Shown piece by piece: positions 15,223-23,760 of a stretch of 64,000 nt of DNA. A model generated the notes under the pieces. The model was not told where the DNA came from, ran no database searches, and saw only the letters and a program-made list of their open reading frames with translations. The stretch is taken from positions 1,550,001 through 1,614,000 of the forward strand of contig CP065367.1 of the NCBI GenBank assembly GCA_023206055.1, in the 5' to 3' direction. Both the position numbers and the translations under genes were made by a program. The number at the start of each line of letters is the position of its first letter. Position 1 is the first letter of the stretch. The DNA is from Vibrio cyclitrophicus. Its GTDB lineage: Bacteria > Pseudomonadota > Gammaproteobacteria > Enterobacterales > Vibrionaceae.

Positions 15223-18138
15223 ATGGGCTTCTATTTCCGAGCACGTAGCTACACCAGTTTAGTTGGTTCTCTTTCGTTGGCCGTTATTTCAGCGCCGAGC
15301 CTTGCCGATATTTCGACAACGCCTGTCATTGGTGGCGTATTCAGTTCTAGTGAAGTTCTGAAAAACCAGGTGCTTTCAAGTTTAAGTTACTCAGCTACGC
15401 TTACTCGCGACGCGGCACTTTTCACGATTGGCGGCGTAACATTAGACGCGTACATTCTCGCGCTGCCTTTGGATGCCAAAACAAAAGCGCGAGTGATCGC
15501 TCAGCTATCCAATCCGACCTATTCAATTCCCTTGGGCTACTTTCTCTATAGTTACTACGACCGCTATTCAGGTTTGGGGAGTGAAGATGTATTCAAAGGG
15601 TATTTGTCGACAGTCTATGATGATGAGGCATTAAAAGGCTTTGAACATAGCCTCTATTATGTCGGTGATGAGCCGGTTTCAGAGCACAAGGAGCCAGATA
15701 CATCGACGGAAGCGACAGGCCACCATGAAGGGATTCGCATTGATGAACATTTCATTGCCAACATGGTCGTTATCTACGATGCGCTGTTTGAAATCGGTGT
15801 TTGGCAAGATATGGACACCCTCCCAGAGAACTACACCTATTTAACGAACAGCCCTGAAGATTTGGCGATCATCGCTCAAATTCAACCGATCATTGTCGAG
15901 TTAATCGATAAAGCGGCTTCTGGGATGGATGAAGGCGATATGAAGTCAGCAATGCTTGCGATCGCTGAAGATGGCAAACCAGAAAACGCCGACAAGCCGA
16001 ACAATAAAGCGCAAGCCCTTACCATTACGCTCATCGATTTTGTGCGCTTAAACTTGCTTAAAGCCTACCGCCAATTTGTGTTTAAAGAAGAACGAGCAGA
16101 AGCGCTCGATGAGTGGATGCAACAAGCGTTCAATGACCAGCCTGATGCACTCATTCAGTTCTTAGAATCCCAACAGAACAAGCGCTTTGCGGTTCAAGTG
16201 ACGGTCGATGGTTTACAGCAAGGCTTAATTGAAGGTTTAGTCGATGAGAATGCGCCTTTCATTTCGGTGGCTTACCAAAATCATAAAAATCGAGCGCAAT
16301 ATAAACCTCAGCTAGAAAAAGTGATTGAGCCTGAACACCAACAGCAGGTTCGGTTTATGGAGGTTCTGTCTGAACAAACTTACCGCGATCCGCACTATTT
16401 GCCTTTCTTCAAAAATCTCTATCAAGAGCATCGAGACAATATTAGCCGAGTTGGCATCTCTTCAACTCCGACGATCAGCGTTCGTAACCTACCAATAATT
16501 AAGACTGGCGCAAAAGTCTCGGGTCAAGGTGGTACTGGCATTCCTAACTTCCACTTTGTTGATCGAGAGATCGATCGTGCGTATTACTTCTTTGGTAATG
16601 ATGCCCTGCAGTTGGATGTGTTGATGGCAAGCAACAAGGTACAAACCATGTTTGATCGTCTTGATTACCTCAAAACGCTGAACTGCAACGCCCAGTATGA
16701 TTGGAATGCGCACACGACTTACGATGGTCTCGTGAACTTAGGTTTGGGAGAGTCGTTACGTGATTATGGAGAGAAACGTTGCGTTAAAGAGCTCCAAGAA
16801 CGTTCTGAAGTAGAAGTGACTCTACGAGATAAGCGTGCAGCCTTGACTGAAGATATCGAAGCGTATCAATCTATATCAGGTTTTGATTTCTTCACCAAAT
16901 ATTCTAAGAAAGTTCAGGTTAAACAAGCTATCACTCAGTACGCTGAACTCGATGGAAAAGGGATGCCGGACTACACCTTGGTTTATAACCCATGGCCGGA
17001 TCACTTCGCGCATTTTACAGGACCTTTTAGTGATGAGATCTTAATGCCAACCGGAGAGCTAAACCGATTGGATTACTGGATTCGTCAAATTGAAGCGACT
17101 TACCGCAGTGCTGGTGTCTACGATAAAACCCTGTGGGGCATGGCGGGCGATCACGGGTTAACACCAGTGTTCTACGCGCTTAATCCTGAGAAGCAAGTAT
17201 TTGAAGGCTTACAAGCAGAACTAGATTACCCAATAGTCGTTAAGAAAATATCATCAGATGAAGGTGAAGGGCCAAAAATCACCAATGCTCTAAGCTACCC
17301 AAGCTCGAAGGAATTGGATGTGGTGGTCGCTTCGACTGCTGGCGGTAATTTTATGATGGATTTCTTTAATTCAGGCCAAGGTTGGAAGGTGCAACCCATC
17401 TATCAAGAACTCAAACAATGGACACCGCTTGCTGCGCCTGAAGGTGAGAGTATTGATGCGGTTGCTCAGATCGTGCAACGGTTACCTGAAAGCCTTGATT
17501 ACATGGTCGTAAGAGAAAGCACATGTGATCAACAACGCTGCGCTGTTCGTGTGATCGGCAACCGTGATTTAAAGCGCGTCGATGAATTGATCACACGCGA
17601 GGGCGACAAGCTTTTCTACGAATCTTTGGATGCAAATCGACCTCCAATTTTACTCAACACCCAAACGCTCAACCCATATTTGGCGGCACCAAGCAAGGCT
17701 GACTTTTCGCATTATTCCAAGCTAGTAGAAAAGTGTATTAACCGAGCGGTTAAGGCGAATGTGACAACCTGGTGTAGCAGTGCTGAGTGGACTTCATTGA
17801 CGCAACCAACACCTCGACCAGATTCAGTGAATCAACTGGCTAATATCTACCTTGAAGATAGGGCTGGTACGGTTAACTTGTTCCCTAAAGCGGGAATTGG
17901 CTACAACACCAAGGTTCCGGGCCGTCATGCTGGTGAAGACTACTTAGAGAAAGACGCATTCATCGGTTTCTGGGGCACGCCAATTGGTGAAAACTCACAA
18001 CCATTAAAAATCCAAGCCAATGGCTCGTTAGCGCCTACGCTGTTTGAATATTTGACCGGAGAGATGGTGGTCGCAGGCGAGAATGGTTGGGGCTTTCCGT
18101 CGTTGCTGAATAAGTTGGATGTGTCAGCCGAGCGCTAG
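15223..18138 (+). CDS. Large exported alkaline-phosphatase-superfamily enzyme
   Basis: A 971-residue protein with a signal peptide ending near residue 28 (SAPSLA-DI). Residues 30-315 form a domain I do not recognise. The catalytic domain starts near 320 with VTVDGLQ (Asp329, first metal ligand). It continues with the nucleophile segment TPTISVRNLP (415-424), where Ser419 lines up by eye with the nucleophile Thr of NPP-type phosphodiesterases, and then GIPNFHF, PDHFAHFTGPF, AGDHG and GRHAGED, the usual Asp/His metal set. The family hydrolyses phosphate mono- and diesters or sulfate esters. The substrate is unknown, and the long N-terminal extension makes it unlike standard NPP or PhoD proteins. 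It is monocistronic. Confidence 0.83.
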   Translation: MGFYFRARSYTSLVGSLSLAVISAPSLADISTTPVIGGVFSSSEVLKNQVLSSLSYSATLTRDAALFTIGGVTLDAYILALPLDAKTKARVIAQLSNPTYSIPLGYFLYSYYDRYSGLGSEDVFKGYLSTVYDDEALKGFEHSLYYVGDEPVSEHKEPDTSTEATGHHEGIRIDEHFIANMVVIYDALFEIGVWQDMDTLPENYTYLTNSPEDLAIIAQIQPIIVELIDKAASGMDEGDMKSAMLAIAEDGKPENADKPNNKAQALTITLIDFVRLNLLKAYRQFVFKEERAEALDEWMQQAFNDQPDALIQFLESQQNKRFAVQVTVDGLQQGLIEGLVDENAPFISVAYQNHKNRAQYKPQLEKVIEPEHQQQVRFMEVLSEQTYRDPHYLPFFKNLYQEHRDNISRVGISSTPTISVRNLPIIKTGAKVSGQGGTGIPNFHFVDREIDRAYYFFGNDALQLDVLMASNKVQTMFDRLDYLKTLNCNAQYDWNAHTTYDGLVNLGLGESLRDYGEKRCVKELQERSEVEVTLRDKRAALTEDIEAYQSISGFDFFTKYSKKVQVKQAITQYAELDGKGMPDYTLVYNPWPDHFAHFTGPFSDEILMPTGELNRLDYWIRQIEATYRSAGVYDKTLWGMAGDHGLTPVFYALNPEKQVFEGLQAELDYPIVVKKISSDEGEGPKITNALSYPSSKELDVVVASTAGGNFMMDFFNSGQGWKVQPIYQELKQWTPLAAPEGESIDAVAQIVQRLPESLDYMVVRESTCDQQRCAVRVIGNRDLKRVDELITREGDKLFYESLDANRPPILLNTQTLNPYLAAPSKADFSHYSKLVEKCINRAVKANVTTWCSSAEWTSLTQPTPRPDSVNQLANIYLEDRAGTVNLFPKAGIGYNTKVPGRHAGEDYLEKDAFIGFWGTPIGENSQPLKIQANGSLAPTLFEYLTGEMVVAGENGWGFPSLLNKLDVSAER

Positions 18139-18154
18139 TGATTTAGCTCTCTAC

Positions 18155-18637
18155 CTAATTAGCTGTGTATGCGTGGTCATTTAGATTGAGAGCCATCCCC
18201 GCAAAATCCTCATCGCTGTCATCAACAATTTGGTAGCCAAGCGCCTGATAAAAACTAATGGCGTGAGTGTTACTTATAAAGCTCGACAGAGTGACTTGGT
18301 TTCGTTGTTCTTGATGGGCTTTTTCGTGGATGAGTGACATGATTTTTCTACCAAGAGATTGAGCTTGGTATTGAGGGAAAATGATCAGAAGGTGTACATG
18401 GTATACGTTGCCGTAAGGCTTGAAGCAGACGAGTCCTACTCTTTCGTTTTTATGGTATATCCTATGAAACCAAGAGGGATGATAATCATTGATTAGGCGT
18501 TGACGTTGAAAGTCGTCGTCCCAGCCGAAAACGTTATCTACGTGTATGAAGAGCCCTGGCTTAACAAACGCAAACAGAGCTTCAAATTCAGAATTTGAAA
18601 CGAGCCGGAATTGTATGTTCTCTTCTTTTATTGCCAC
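18155..18637 (-). CDS. GNAT-family N-acetyltransferase
   Basis: A 160-residue single-domain protein. The acetyl-CoA loop is visible as FPQYQAQSLGRKIMSLI, followed by the family's late strand pair SSFISNTHAISFYQALGYQIV. GNAT enzymes transfer acetyl from acetyl-CoA to an amine; the acceptor is unknown. It converges on the large phosphatase-like gene with only 16 bp between their stop codons. Confidence 0.82.
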   Translation of the reverse strand: MAIKEENIQFRLVSNSEFEALFAFVKPGLFIHVDNVFGWDDDFQRQRLINDYHPSWFHRIYHKNERVGLVCFKPYGNVYHVHLLIIFPQYQAQSLGRKIMSLIHEKAHQEQRNQVTLSSFISNTHAISFYQALGYQIVDDSDEDFAGMALNLNDHAYTAN

Positions 18638-18726
18638 TTTACTTCCTTATTAAACGCCTTTTGAATAAGCAAATAGTAACATAGTTGAAAAGGTAGGCTT
18701 CATCTGTCGTGTGGATTATTTTGATG

Positions 18727-18752
18727 CAAAAAAGCCATGCGTAGTGCATGGC
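18727..18752 (-). terminator. Terminator after the DUF5666 gene
   Basis: On the minus strand GCCATGC pairs with GCATGGC around a 5-nt loop and is followed by TTTTTT. It lies about 32 bp past the DUF5666 stop codon. Confidence 0.85.
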
Positions 18753-18784
18753 TTCTGAACTTAATAACAACGATGTTTTATGCG

Positions 18785-19963
18785 TTAGTCGTTGTCTTCT
18801 GCTTCGATTTCGCTCGCGATGTACTGGTTATTAACTTTGTAGGTTTCAGCCTCAATACGTTGACCATGTAAAGTATCGAAACTTAGGCCATCTTCATAGC
18901 GAGTATTTTGGTTAACGTATACGGTTTGATTACCAGAGGTCGTCTGAATAACAAAGTTTAATGCTTGCTCGTCGATACTCTGAACCACACCTTCAAAATC
19001 GATGTCATTGTCATTCCAATCTTGTGAATCATCGTTGTGTTCAAATTCGATTTCGGTAGCAACATTTTCGCCGTTAGCTTGTTTCGTTGTTACTTCGACT
19101 TCTGCTCCTACTCTTAGGTTTGACTTGTTACCATCTTCGTAACGAGTGCTGTCATTGACAACAAAGCGACCCTTGTAGTTTAAATTGAATGATGATTTAT
19201 CGTTTGCTACTGAAGTAATTATACCTTCGATTTCGGTGTCACTTTCAAGCTCATCGAAGTCCTCTACTTCTACTTTGTTAGCAATCAGTGTTGAATTGAG
19301 CATTTTACCTGTCACTTCAACCCAAAGCCCATCAGCTAACTCTGATTCATTAGAGTCATTGTCAATACTATCGATTGTATACTCGACATTGAGAGACCCA
19401 CCTAAATTGAATGTTAGTGTGTTTAGGTTCAGGTTAGTAATCAACCCCTCAACCTCAACCGTTTCGTATTCATCTGACGGTTCAAATTTAACTACAGACA
19501 GCACTTTGTAACCTGTATTCGCTGTTGGTAAAGAAGAGACCATAACCCAATCGCCATTTTCAATTTCACGTGACAGATCTGTAAAGGTCAATGCGATGCC
19601 ATTAACTTTAAATGTGCCATTATTGTGGTTGGTGTCTGAAATAAGACCGACGATGGTCGGTTCAAGAGCAACTTGAGCTCCGCCAGTGTTAGCTGAAGCG
19701 CTACGAGCATTAGATGAAATAGAGACCATCATGTTCTTTTCTAGGTCTGCAATTGCCACATCTTCGCCTGCATAGTTCGCACCGTCTACTTGATAGCTAT
19801 AGCCATTCACAACAATGGTGTTGCCAGAAACAGAGTCAATGGTACCTTGAACTGCTGATGGAGCTTGCGTGTTGTTATCGTTGCTTCCATTGCTATTGCT
19901 GTCACTACCGCCACAGCCAGTTAGAATTAAACCGACAACTGAAATCAGCGCTAACTTTTTCAT
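18785..19963 (-). CDS. DUF5666 repeat lipoprotein
   Basis: A 392-residue lipoprotein with a clear lipobox (LTGC, Cys17) followed by a Ser/Asn/Asp-rich linker. The rest is about five copies of a 60-75 residue beta-rich unit of the DUF5666 type, beginning with VQGTIDSVSGNTIVVNG, PTIVGLISDTNHNNGTF, VEGLITNLNLNTLTFNL, IEGIITSVANDKSSFNL and FEGVVQSIDEQALNFVI. Two end in an RYEDG signature. Such OB-like units are thought to bind ligands or ions. It is divergent from a two-component system with OmpR-type repeats between them, so it is probably that system's target. The role is unknown. Confidence 0.85.
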   Translation of the reverse strand: MKKLALISVVGLILTGCGGSDSNSNGSNDNNTQAPSAVQGTIDSVSGNTIVVNGYSYQVDGANYAGEDVAIADLEKNMMVSISSNARSASANTGGAQVALEPTIVGLISDTNHNNGTFKVNGIALTFTDLSREIENGDWVMVSSLPTANTGYKVLSVVKFEPSDEYETVEVEGLITNLNLNTLTFNLGGSLNVEYTIDSIDNDSNESELADGLWVEVTGKMLNSTLIANKVEVEDFDELESDTEIEGIITSVANDKSSFNLNYKGRFVVNDSTRYEDGNKSNLRVGAEVEVTTKQANGENVATEIEFEHNDDSQDWNDNDIDFEGVVQSIDEQALNFVIQTTSGNQTVYVNQNTRYEDGLSFDTLHGQRIEAETYKVNNQYIASEIEAEDND

Positions 19964-20012
19964 CTATATACTCTTTATTTGGTTTATTGAGGGTGTATCT
20001 TATAAACTCAAA

Positions 20013-20040
20013 CGTGAAGCACTCGTGAAGAAAGGTGAAA
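20013..20040. promoter_or_regulatory. Triple GTGAA direct repeat: OmpR-type response-regulator site
   Basis: CGTGAAG at 20013 and 20024, then GGTGAAA at 20034, form direct repeats with 11- and 10-bp phasing. They lie in the 84-bp gap between the DUF5666 lipoprotein and the response regulator. Read on the minus strand, the repeats precede a -10-like TATAAG of the lipoprotein gene, as activator sites of OmpR/PhoB-type regulators do. Confidence 0.6.
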
Positions 20041-20047
20041 TAAATCG

Positions 20048-20716
20048 ATGAAAGTTTTGATCGTTGATGACAGCCACAATGTTGCAGAAACCATTGCCGA
20101 TTACCTAGAGTTAGAAGGGATGGTGATCGATTGTGCTTATCATGGAGAAGCGGCGTTAAAGTTAGCGTCTGAGAATCATTATGACGTGATTATCATGGAC
20201 ATAATGATGCCTAAATTAGACGGCATCTCCGCTGTTAGAAAGTTAAGAGAAGAGGTGCAGTGCCCTACGCCAATTCTATTTTTAACCGCTAAAGATAGGT
20301 TGGATGACAAGATAGCGGCCTTTCAAGCGGGTGGAGATGATTACTTGGTGAAGCCTTTCGCAATGCAAGAGCTCAGTTTAAGGCTCAACGCATTGGCAAG
20401 CCGAGGACCACGCCAAGACATCGGAAAGCTGAGTTTTGCCGATATCTCTCTCAACTCGCAGACCGACGAGGTATACCGAGGAGGTAGGCTAATTAAGTTG
20501 AGTCGAATCCAGTTAAAAATACTAAAAGTCCTTATGCGACACGCGCCAGCGATTGTTTCAAGAACTGAAGTGATTGATTCCGTTTGGGGTGATGAATCGC
20601 CAAGCAGTGATGCACTTCGAAGTCATATCTATGGCCTGCGTAACGCGCTCGATAAAGGATTTAAACATTCACGATTAGAGACTATTCATGGACAAGGTTA
20701 CCGACTCAAAGCATAA
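20048..20716 (+). CDS. OmpR-family response regulator
   Basis: A 222-residue regulator. The receiver domain (1-115) has VDDS, phospho-acceptor Asp51 in IIMDIMMP, a Thr in FLTAKD and Lys in DDYLVKPF. A winged-helix DNA-binding domain (about 125-220) ends with SDALRSHIYGLRNALDKGF and IHGQGYRL. Its stop overlaps the kinase start by 29 bp, so the two are translationally coupled. The direct repeats just upstream suggest autoregulation as well as control of the DUF5666 gene. Confidence 0.92.
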   Translation: MKVLIVDDSHNVAETIADYLELEGMVIDCAYHGEAALKLASENHYDVIIMDIMMPKLDGISAVRKLREEVQCPTPILFLTAKDRLDDKIAAFQAGGDDYLVKPFAMQELSLRLNALASRGPRQDIGKLSFADISLNSQTDEVYRGGRLIKLSRIQLKILKVLMRHAPAIVSRTEVIDSVWGDESPSSDALRSHIYGLRNALDKGFKHSRLETIHGQGYRLKA

Positions 20717-21959
20717 CGGCTCAAATCACGGCGATTACCCGAGTATCTACCGAAAAATCCGTCGCAGCTTTGGTTTGATGACCTTGGTCATGTTTGGCCT
20801 TTTCTGGACAGTGATTTATATCGCTGAAAACCAGATGGAAGTTATCAGCCTCCATCACTGGCTAGACACTGAAGCTAATCGTTATACGTCTGAATATCAG
20901 TTGCTTGGCGAAGATGCGTTGTTGCCGAATAAAAATGAGTTTTCAACCTATTGGAGTGAAAGGGAACTGCCCAACTGGTTAGCTCGATACAAAGAGCCCG
21001 GTTTCTATGAACATCTGTTAGGTACAGAAGATAAACATTTTTACGTATTCGAACACCCCTCAGGCAAAGGGCTGATGTATATCTTGTTTCAAGATGACGC
21101 CGACGACTACCTCGACGAGTATGAATGGAGCCTCCACAACTATACCCTCATACTTGGCGGTTTAACGTCCATTTTTATGGTTTTGTATGGGATCTATGTT
21201 GTACGCTCGCTGTCGAGGCCACTCAATCAAATAGAAAAGAAAATAGGGCAAATGCACCCTGAGCAGCCAAGCTTTGAAGTTGAGACGTCTTACGCTGAAA
21301 CACGACATATTGAGCAAACGCTTTTAGATTCAAAGAATCACATTTCAGGATTTTTTCAGCGGGAAGAGGAGTTCAATCGATTTGCTTCTCATGAACTTAG
21401 AACCCCGATTATGGTGATAAAAGGGTCGGCTGATCTGCTAACTAAAGTACCCAATCAACCTCCTGTTGCGTTAAAAGCGATTAACCGCCTGCAAGAAGCG
21501 AGTGAACAGATGCGAGTGCTGACTGAAATGTTTCTGCTACTTGGTAAAGAGAGTATCGATGAGCACCATTTCGGTCACTATGACCTGTCAGCCGAAGTTC
21601 AGAATCAGTTGCTTGAAATGGCGCCTTTGTTTGCTAAGCAGGATGCTAGTTATGATCTGAACGTCAAGGAGACTGTCACTGTGTATGCACCAGAGAGCTT
21701 TATTACTATTGTATTGAATAACTTAATTAAGAACGCGTTTAGCTACAGTATTGGTGATGTTGGAATTGAGGTGACAGGTTCTAAATTGATGATCACTAAT
21801 CGTCATGATGGCAATGAGACTTACAATGCTGGTTATGGTTGTGGACTAGTGATTGTGCAACGAATTTGTGAGCGAATGGGTTGGAGTTTTGAAACTCAAG
21901 ATGATGGACTTCAATTCAGTACTTATTTAGATTTCTCAGCTGATAGACAGGTTGGGTAA
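20688..21959 (+). CDS. Sensor histidine kinase
   Basis: A 423-residue kinase with membrane helices at about 30-47 and 152-173 that bracket a 100-residue periplasmic sensor rich in Glu, Asp and Trp. A HAMP-like linker is followed by the H-box FASHELRTPIMVIKG (His235) and an ATPase domain with the N-box NNLIKNAFSYS. The usual DxGxG box is degenerate (TNRHDGNETYNAGYGCGLVIVQ) and the ATP lid is very short, although GYGCGLVIV retains the second glycine box. It partners the response regulator upstream. The acidic sensor could bind cations, but the signal is not known. Confidence 0.9.
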   Translation: MDKVTDSKHNGSNHGDYPSIYRKIRRSFGLMTLVMFGLFWTVIYIAENQMEVISLHHWLDTEANRYTSEYQLLGEDALLPNKNEFSTYWSERELPNWLARYKEPGFYEHLLGTEDKHFYVFEHPSGKGLMYILFQDDADDYLDEYEWSLHNYTLILGGLTSIFMVLYGIYVVRSLSRPLNQIEKKIGQMHPEQPSFEVETSYAETRHIEQTLLDSKNHISGFFQREEEFNRFASHELRTPIMVIKGSADLLTKVPNQPPVALKAINRLQEASEQMRVLTEMFLLLGKESIDEHHFGHYDLSAEVQNQLLEMAPLFAKQDASYDLNVKETVTVYAPESFITIVLNNLIKNAFSYSIGDVGIEVTGSKLMITNRHDGNETYNAGYGCGLVIVQRICERMGWSFETQDDGLQFSTYLDFSADRQVG

Positions 21960-22041
21960 CAGGTAATTCCAATTACAAAAAAAGAACCCATAGAGAAGAG
22001 CAGTAGTGTGGCCAAGTTAGCCACACTTGCATAATGAGTTG

Positions 22042-22299
22042 TTATACGAGCTTAAGCGCATGATGGCGAGTGAGCTGTTTGTGTAGCGAGTCTTTCAGCG
22101 CCATGCGTTCTACTTTGAGATTGTGCATGCTGTCGTCATCGATAGGGCTGCCAGAGATTTCTAGCTGACGGATGTCGTAGTCGAGTTGGTGATATTTCTG
22201 CATGTCTGCTTTGAATTTTTCGTCGTCGTGGTTGAGCTGAACAATGTCTAATTTAAGATCTGGGAAATCTAAGATAAAGGCATGGTTTTCATTGAGCAT
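22042..22299 (-). CDS. YdcH-family (DUF465) small protein
   Basis: An 85-residue protein made of two long charged helices (FKADMQKYHQLDYDIRQLEI and MHNLKVERMALKDSLHKQL), the DUF465/YdcH pattern. The start at 22299 (MLNENHAF) is preferred because GAGGAAG lies before it; the frame also extends to an ATG at 22371 that lacks such a site. The function is unknown in this family. It stands alone. Confidence 0.82.
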   Translation of the reverse strand: MLNENHAFILDFPDLKLDIVQLNHDDEKFKADMQKYHQLDYDIRQLEISGSPIDDDSMHNLKVERMALKDSLHKQLTRHHALKLV

Positions 22300-22387
22300 T
22301 GGCACTTCCTCTCTAGTCGAATTATCTTCAGTATAGAGTCTATTTTTGAAGATAAATGTGTTCTTAAACACAAAGCGAGAGCAGGAT

Positions 22388-22433
22388 CAAAAAAGGGCAT
22401 AAACGTTCCATTGTGGATTCGCTGATGCCCTTT
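22388..22433 (-). terminator. Terminator after trhO
   Basis: AAAGGGCAT pairs with ATGCCCTTT around a 24-nt loop, with a T-run in the minus direction. It lies about 22 bp past the trhO stop. Confidence 0.75.
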
Positions 22434-22455
22434 GTTATTTTAGTAATATTAAAAA

Positions 22456-23445
22456 CTACTTCGCTTTCTTACCAGAGCGCTGCTGCTCTTTGTGCGCTAG
22501 CTTTTCTTTCTTACGTTGATCGATAAGGTGAGCTGCATCGCCGCCTACGTGGGTTTCACCACGAGCATTCGACAGTTGAACTTGCTTTTCACGTTCACGG
22601 AAACGGGCTTTTTGCTCGTCGCTGTGCTTATCAATACACTTAGGGCAGCTTACGCCTTTCTCGAAGTGCTCAGAGGCTTTGTCTTCGTCAGTAATTGGCA
22701 AGCGACAAGCATTACACACATCGTAATCGCTCTTTTCTAGCTGGTGGTTTACCGCAACACGGCCATCAAATACGTAGCAGTCGCCTTCCCACATGCTCTC
22801 TTCTTCTGGTACTTCTTCTAAGTACTTAAGAATGCCGCCTTCAAGGTGGTAGACCTCATCAAAGCCTTGCTCTTTCATGTATGCTGTTGATTTTTCACAA
22901 CGAATACCGCCAGTACAGAACATCGCGACTTTCTTGTGTTTCTTAGGGTCGAGGTTATCTGCCACGTATTGAGGGAATTCACGGAAGGTTTCTGTGTTCG
23001 GGTTTACTGCGTTTTTGAACGTGCCGATATCGACTTCGTAGTCGTTACGAGTATCAACCAAAATCACATCTGGATCAGAGATGAGGTCGTTCCATTCGTT
23101 TGGTTTAACGTAAGTACCGACAACATGGCGAGGGTCGATACCTTCAACGCCCATGGTTACGATCTCTTTCTTAAGCTTAACCTTGGTGCGATTGAACGGT
23201 TGTTCTTCGTTGAACGACTCTTTGTAAACCACATCAGCTAAGCGAGGGTCTTGTTTGAACCATTTAAGAAGGGCGTCGATAGATTCACGCTTACCCGCAA
23301 CGGTGCCGTTGATGCCTTCACTCGCAAGTAACAAAGTACCGCGGATTTGGTTGGCTTCTAACACGTCAGTGAGTGGTTGGCGAATTTCTTGGTAATCATC
23401 AAGTGCTACGAATTTATACAGAGCACATACAACATATTGAGACAT
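22456..23445 (-). CDS. trhO: tRNA uridine(34) hydroxylase TrhO
   Basis: A 329-residue rhodanese-family enzyme (formerly YceA). It has the N-terminal acylphosphatase-like domain (RGTLLLASEGINGTVAG) and then the rhodanese domain with active loop CTGGIRCEK (177-185, Cys177). The C-terminal part has a Cys-rich segment (CNACRLP, CPKC). TrhO hydroxylates uridine 34 of certain tRNAs, using prephenate-independent chemistry, as a step to 5-methoxyuridine or cmo5U. The length and all motifs are normal. It is monocistronic. Confidence 0.93.
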   Translation of the reverse strand: MSQYVVCALYKFVALDDYQEIRQPLTDVLEANQIRGTLLLASEGINGTVAGKRESIDALLKWFKQDPRLADVVYKESFNEEQPFNRTKVKLKKEIVTMGVEGIDPRHVVGTYVKPNEWNDLISDPDVILVDTRNDYEVDIGTFKNAVNPNTETFREFPQYVADNLDPKKHKKVAMFCTGGIRCEKSTAYMKEQGFDEVYHLEGGILKYLEEVPEEESMWEGDCYVFDGRVAVNHQLEKSDYDVCNACRLPITDEDKASEHFEKGVSCPKCIDKHSDEQKARFREREKQVQLSNARGETHVGGDAAHLIDQRKKEKLAHKEQQRSGKKAK

Positions 23446-23693
23446 GGTTTTTCCTTTCTGCGAGCTGGAACGTAAATCCAGAGCGGTTGCCTTTTATGGT
23501 ACCGACTGAGTTTGATTCACTCAGGTTTACCCATATTGGCTTATTAAAATCCGCCGCAGTATAACCAAGCCAATGTAGGACGAAAACCAACCAAAAGTAG
23601 GGCTATTTATCATTTTGATTTGTGTGGTTTTAGGCTTGCAAAGATACATGCTCATGAAGTGGGATGAATAGGTAACAGGATTGCTACATGCAG

Positions 23694-23760
23694 GCCTGCC
23701 AAAGAGTAATGATTGGCAGGCGAGTAATGTATTGAGTCACTTAATCTTTTATGACTCAAT
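23694..23760. repeat. Two adjacent hairpins after the MarR-GNAT gene
   Basis: GCCTGCCAA (23694-23702) pairs with TTGGCAGGC (23713-23721), and ATTGAGTCA (23731-23739) pairs with TGACTCAAT (23752-23760). Both stems are perfect 9-mers. The second touches the stop codon. There is no T-run, so they may stabilise the mRNA end or block traffic rather than act as a simple terminator. Confidence 0.5.

Noticed and set aside
22005..22027. AGTGTGGC/GCCACACT hairpin after the histidine kinase
   Set aside because: The stem is good, but there is no T-run on either strand and it lies just beside the YdcH stop; a terminator role is not supported.
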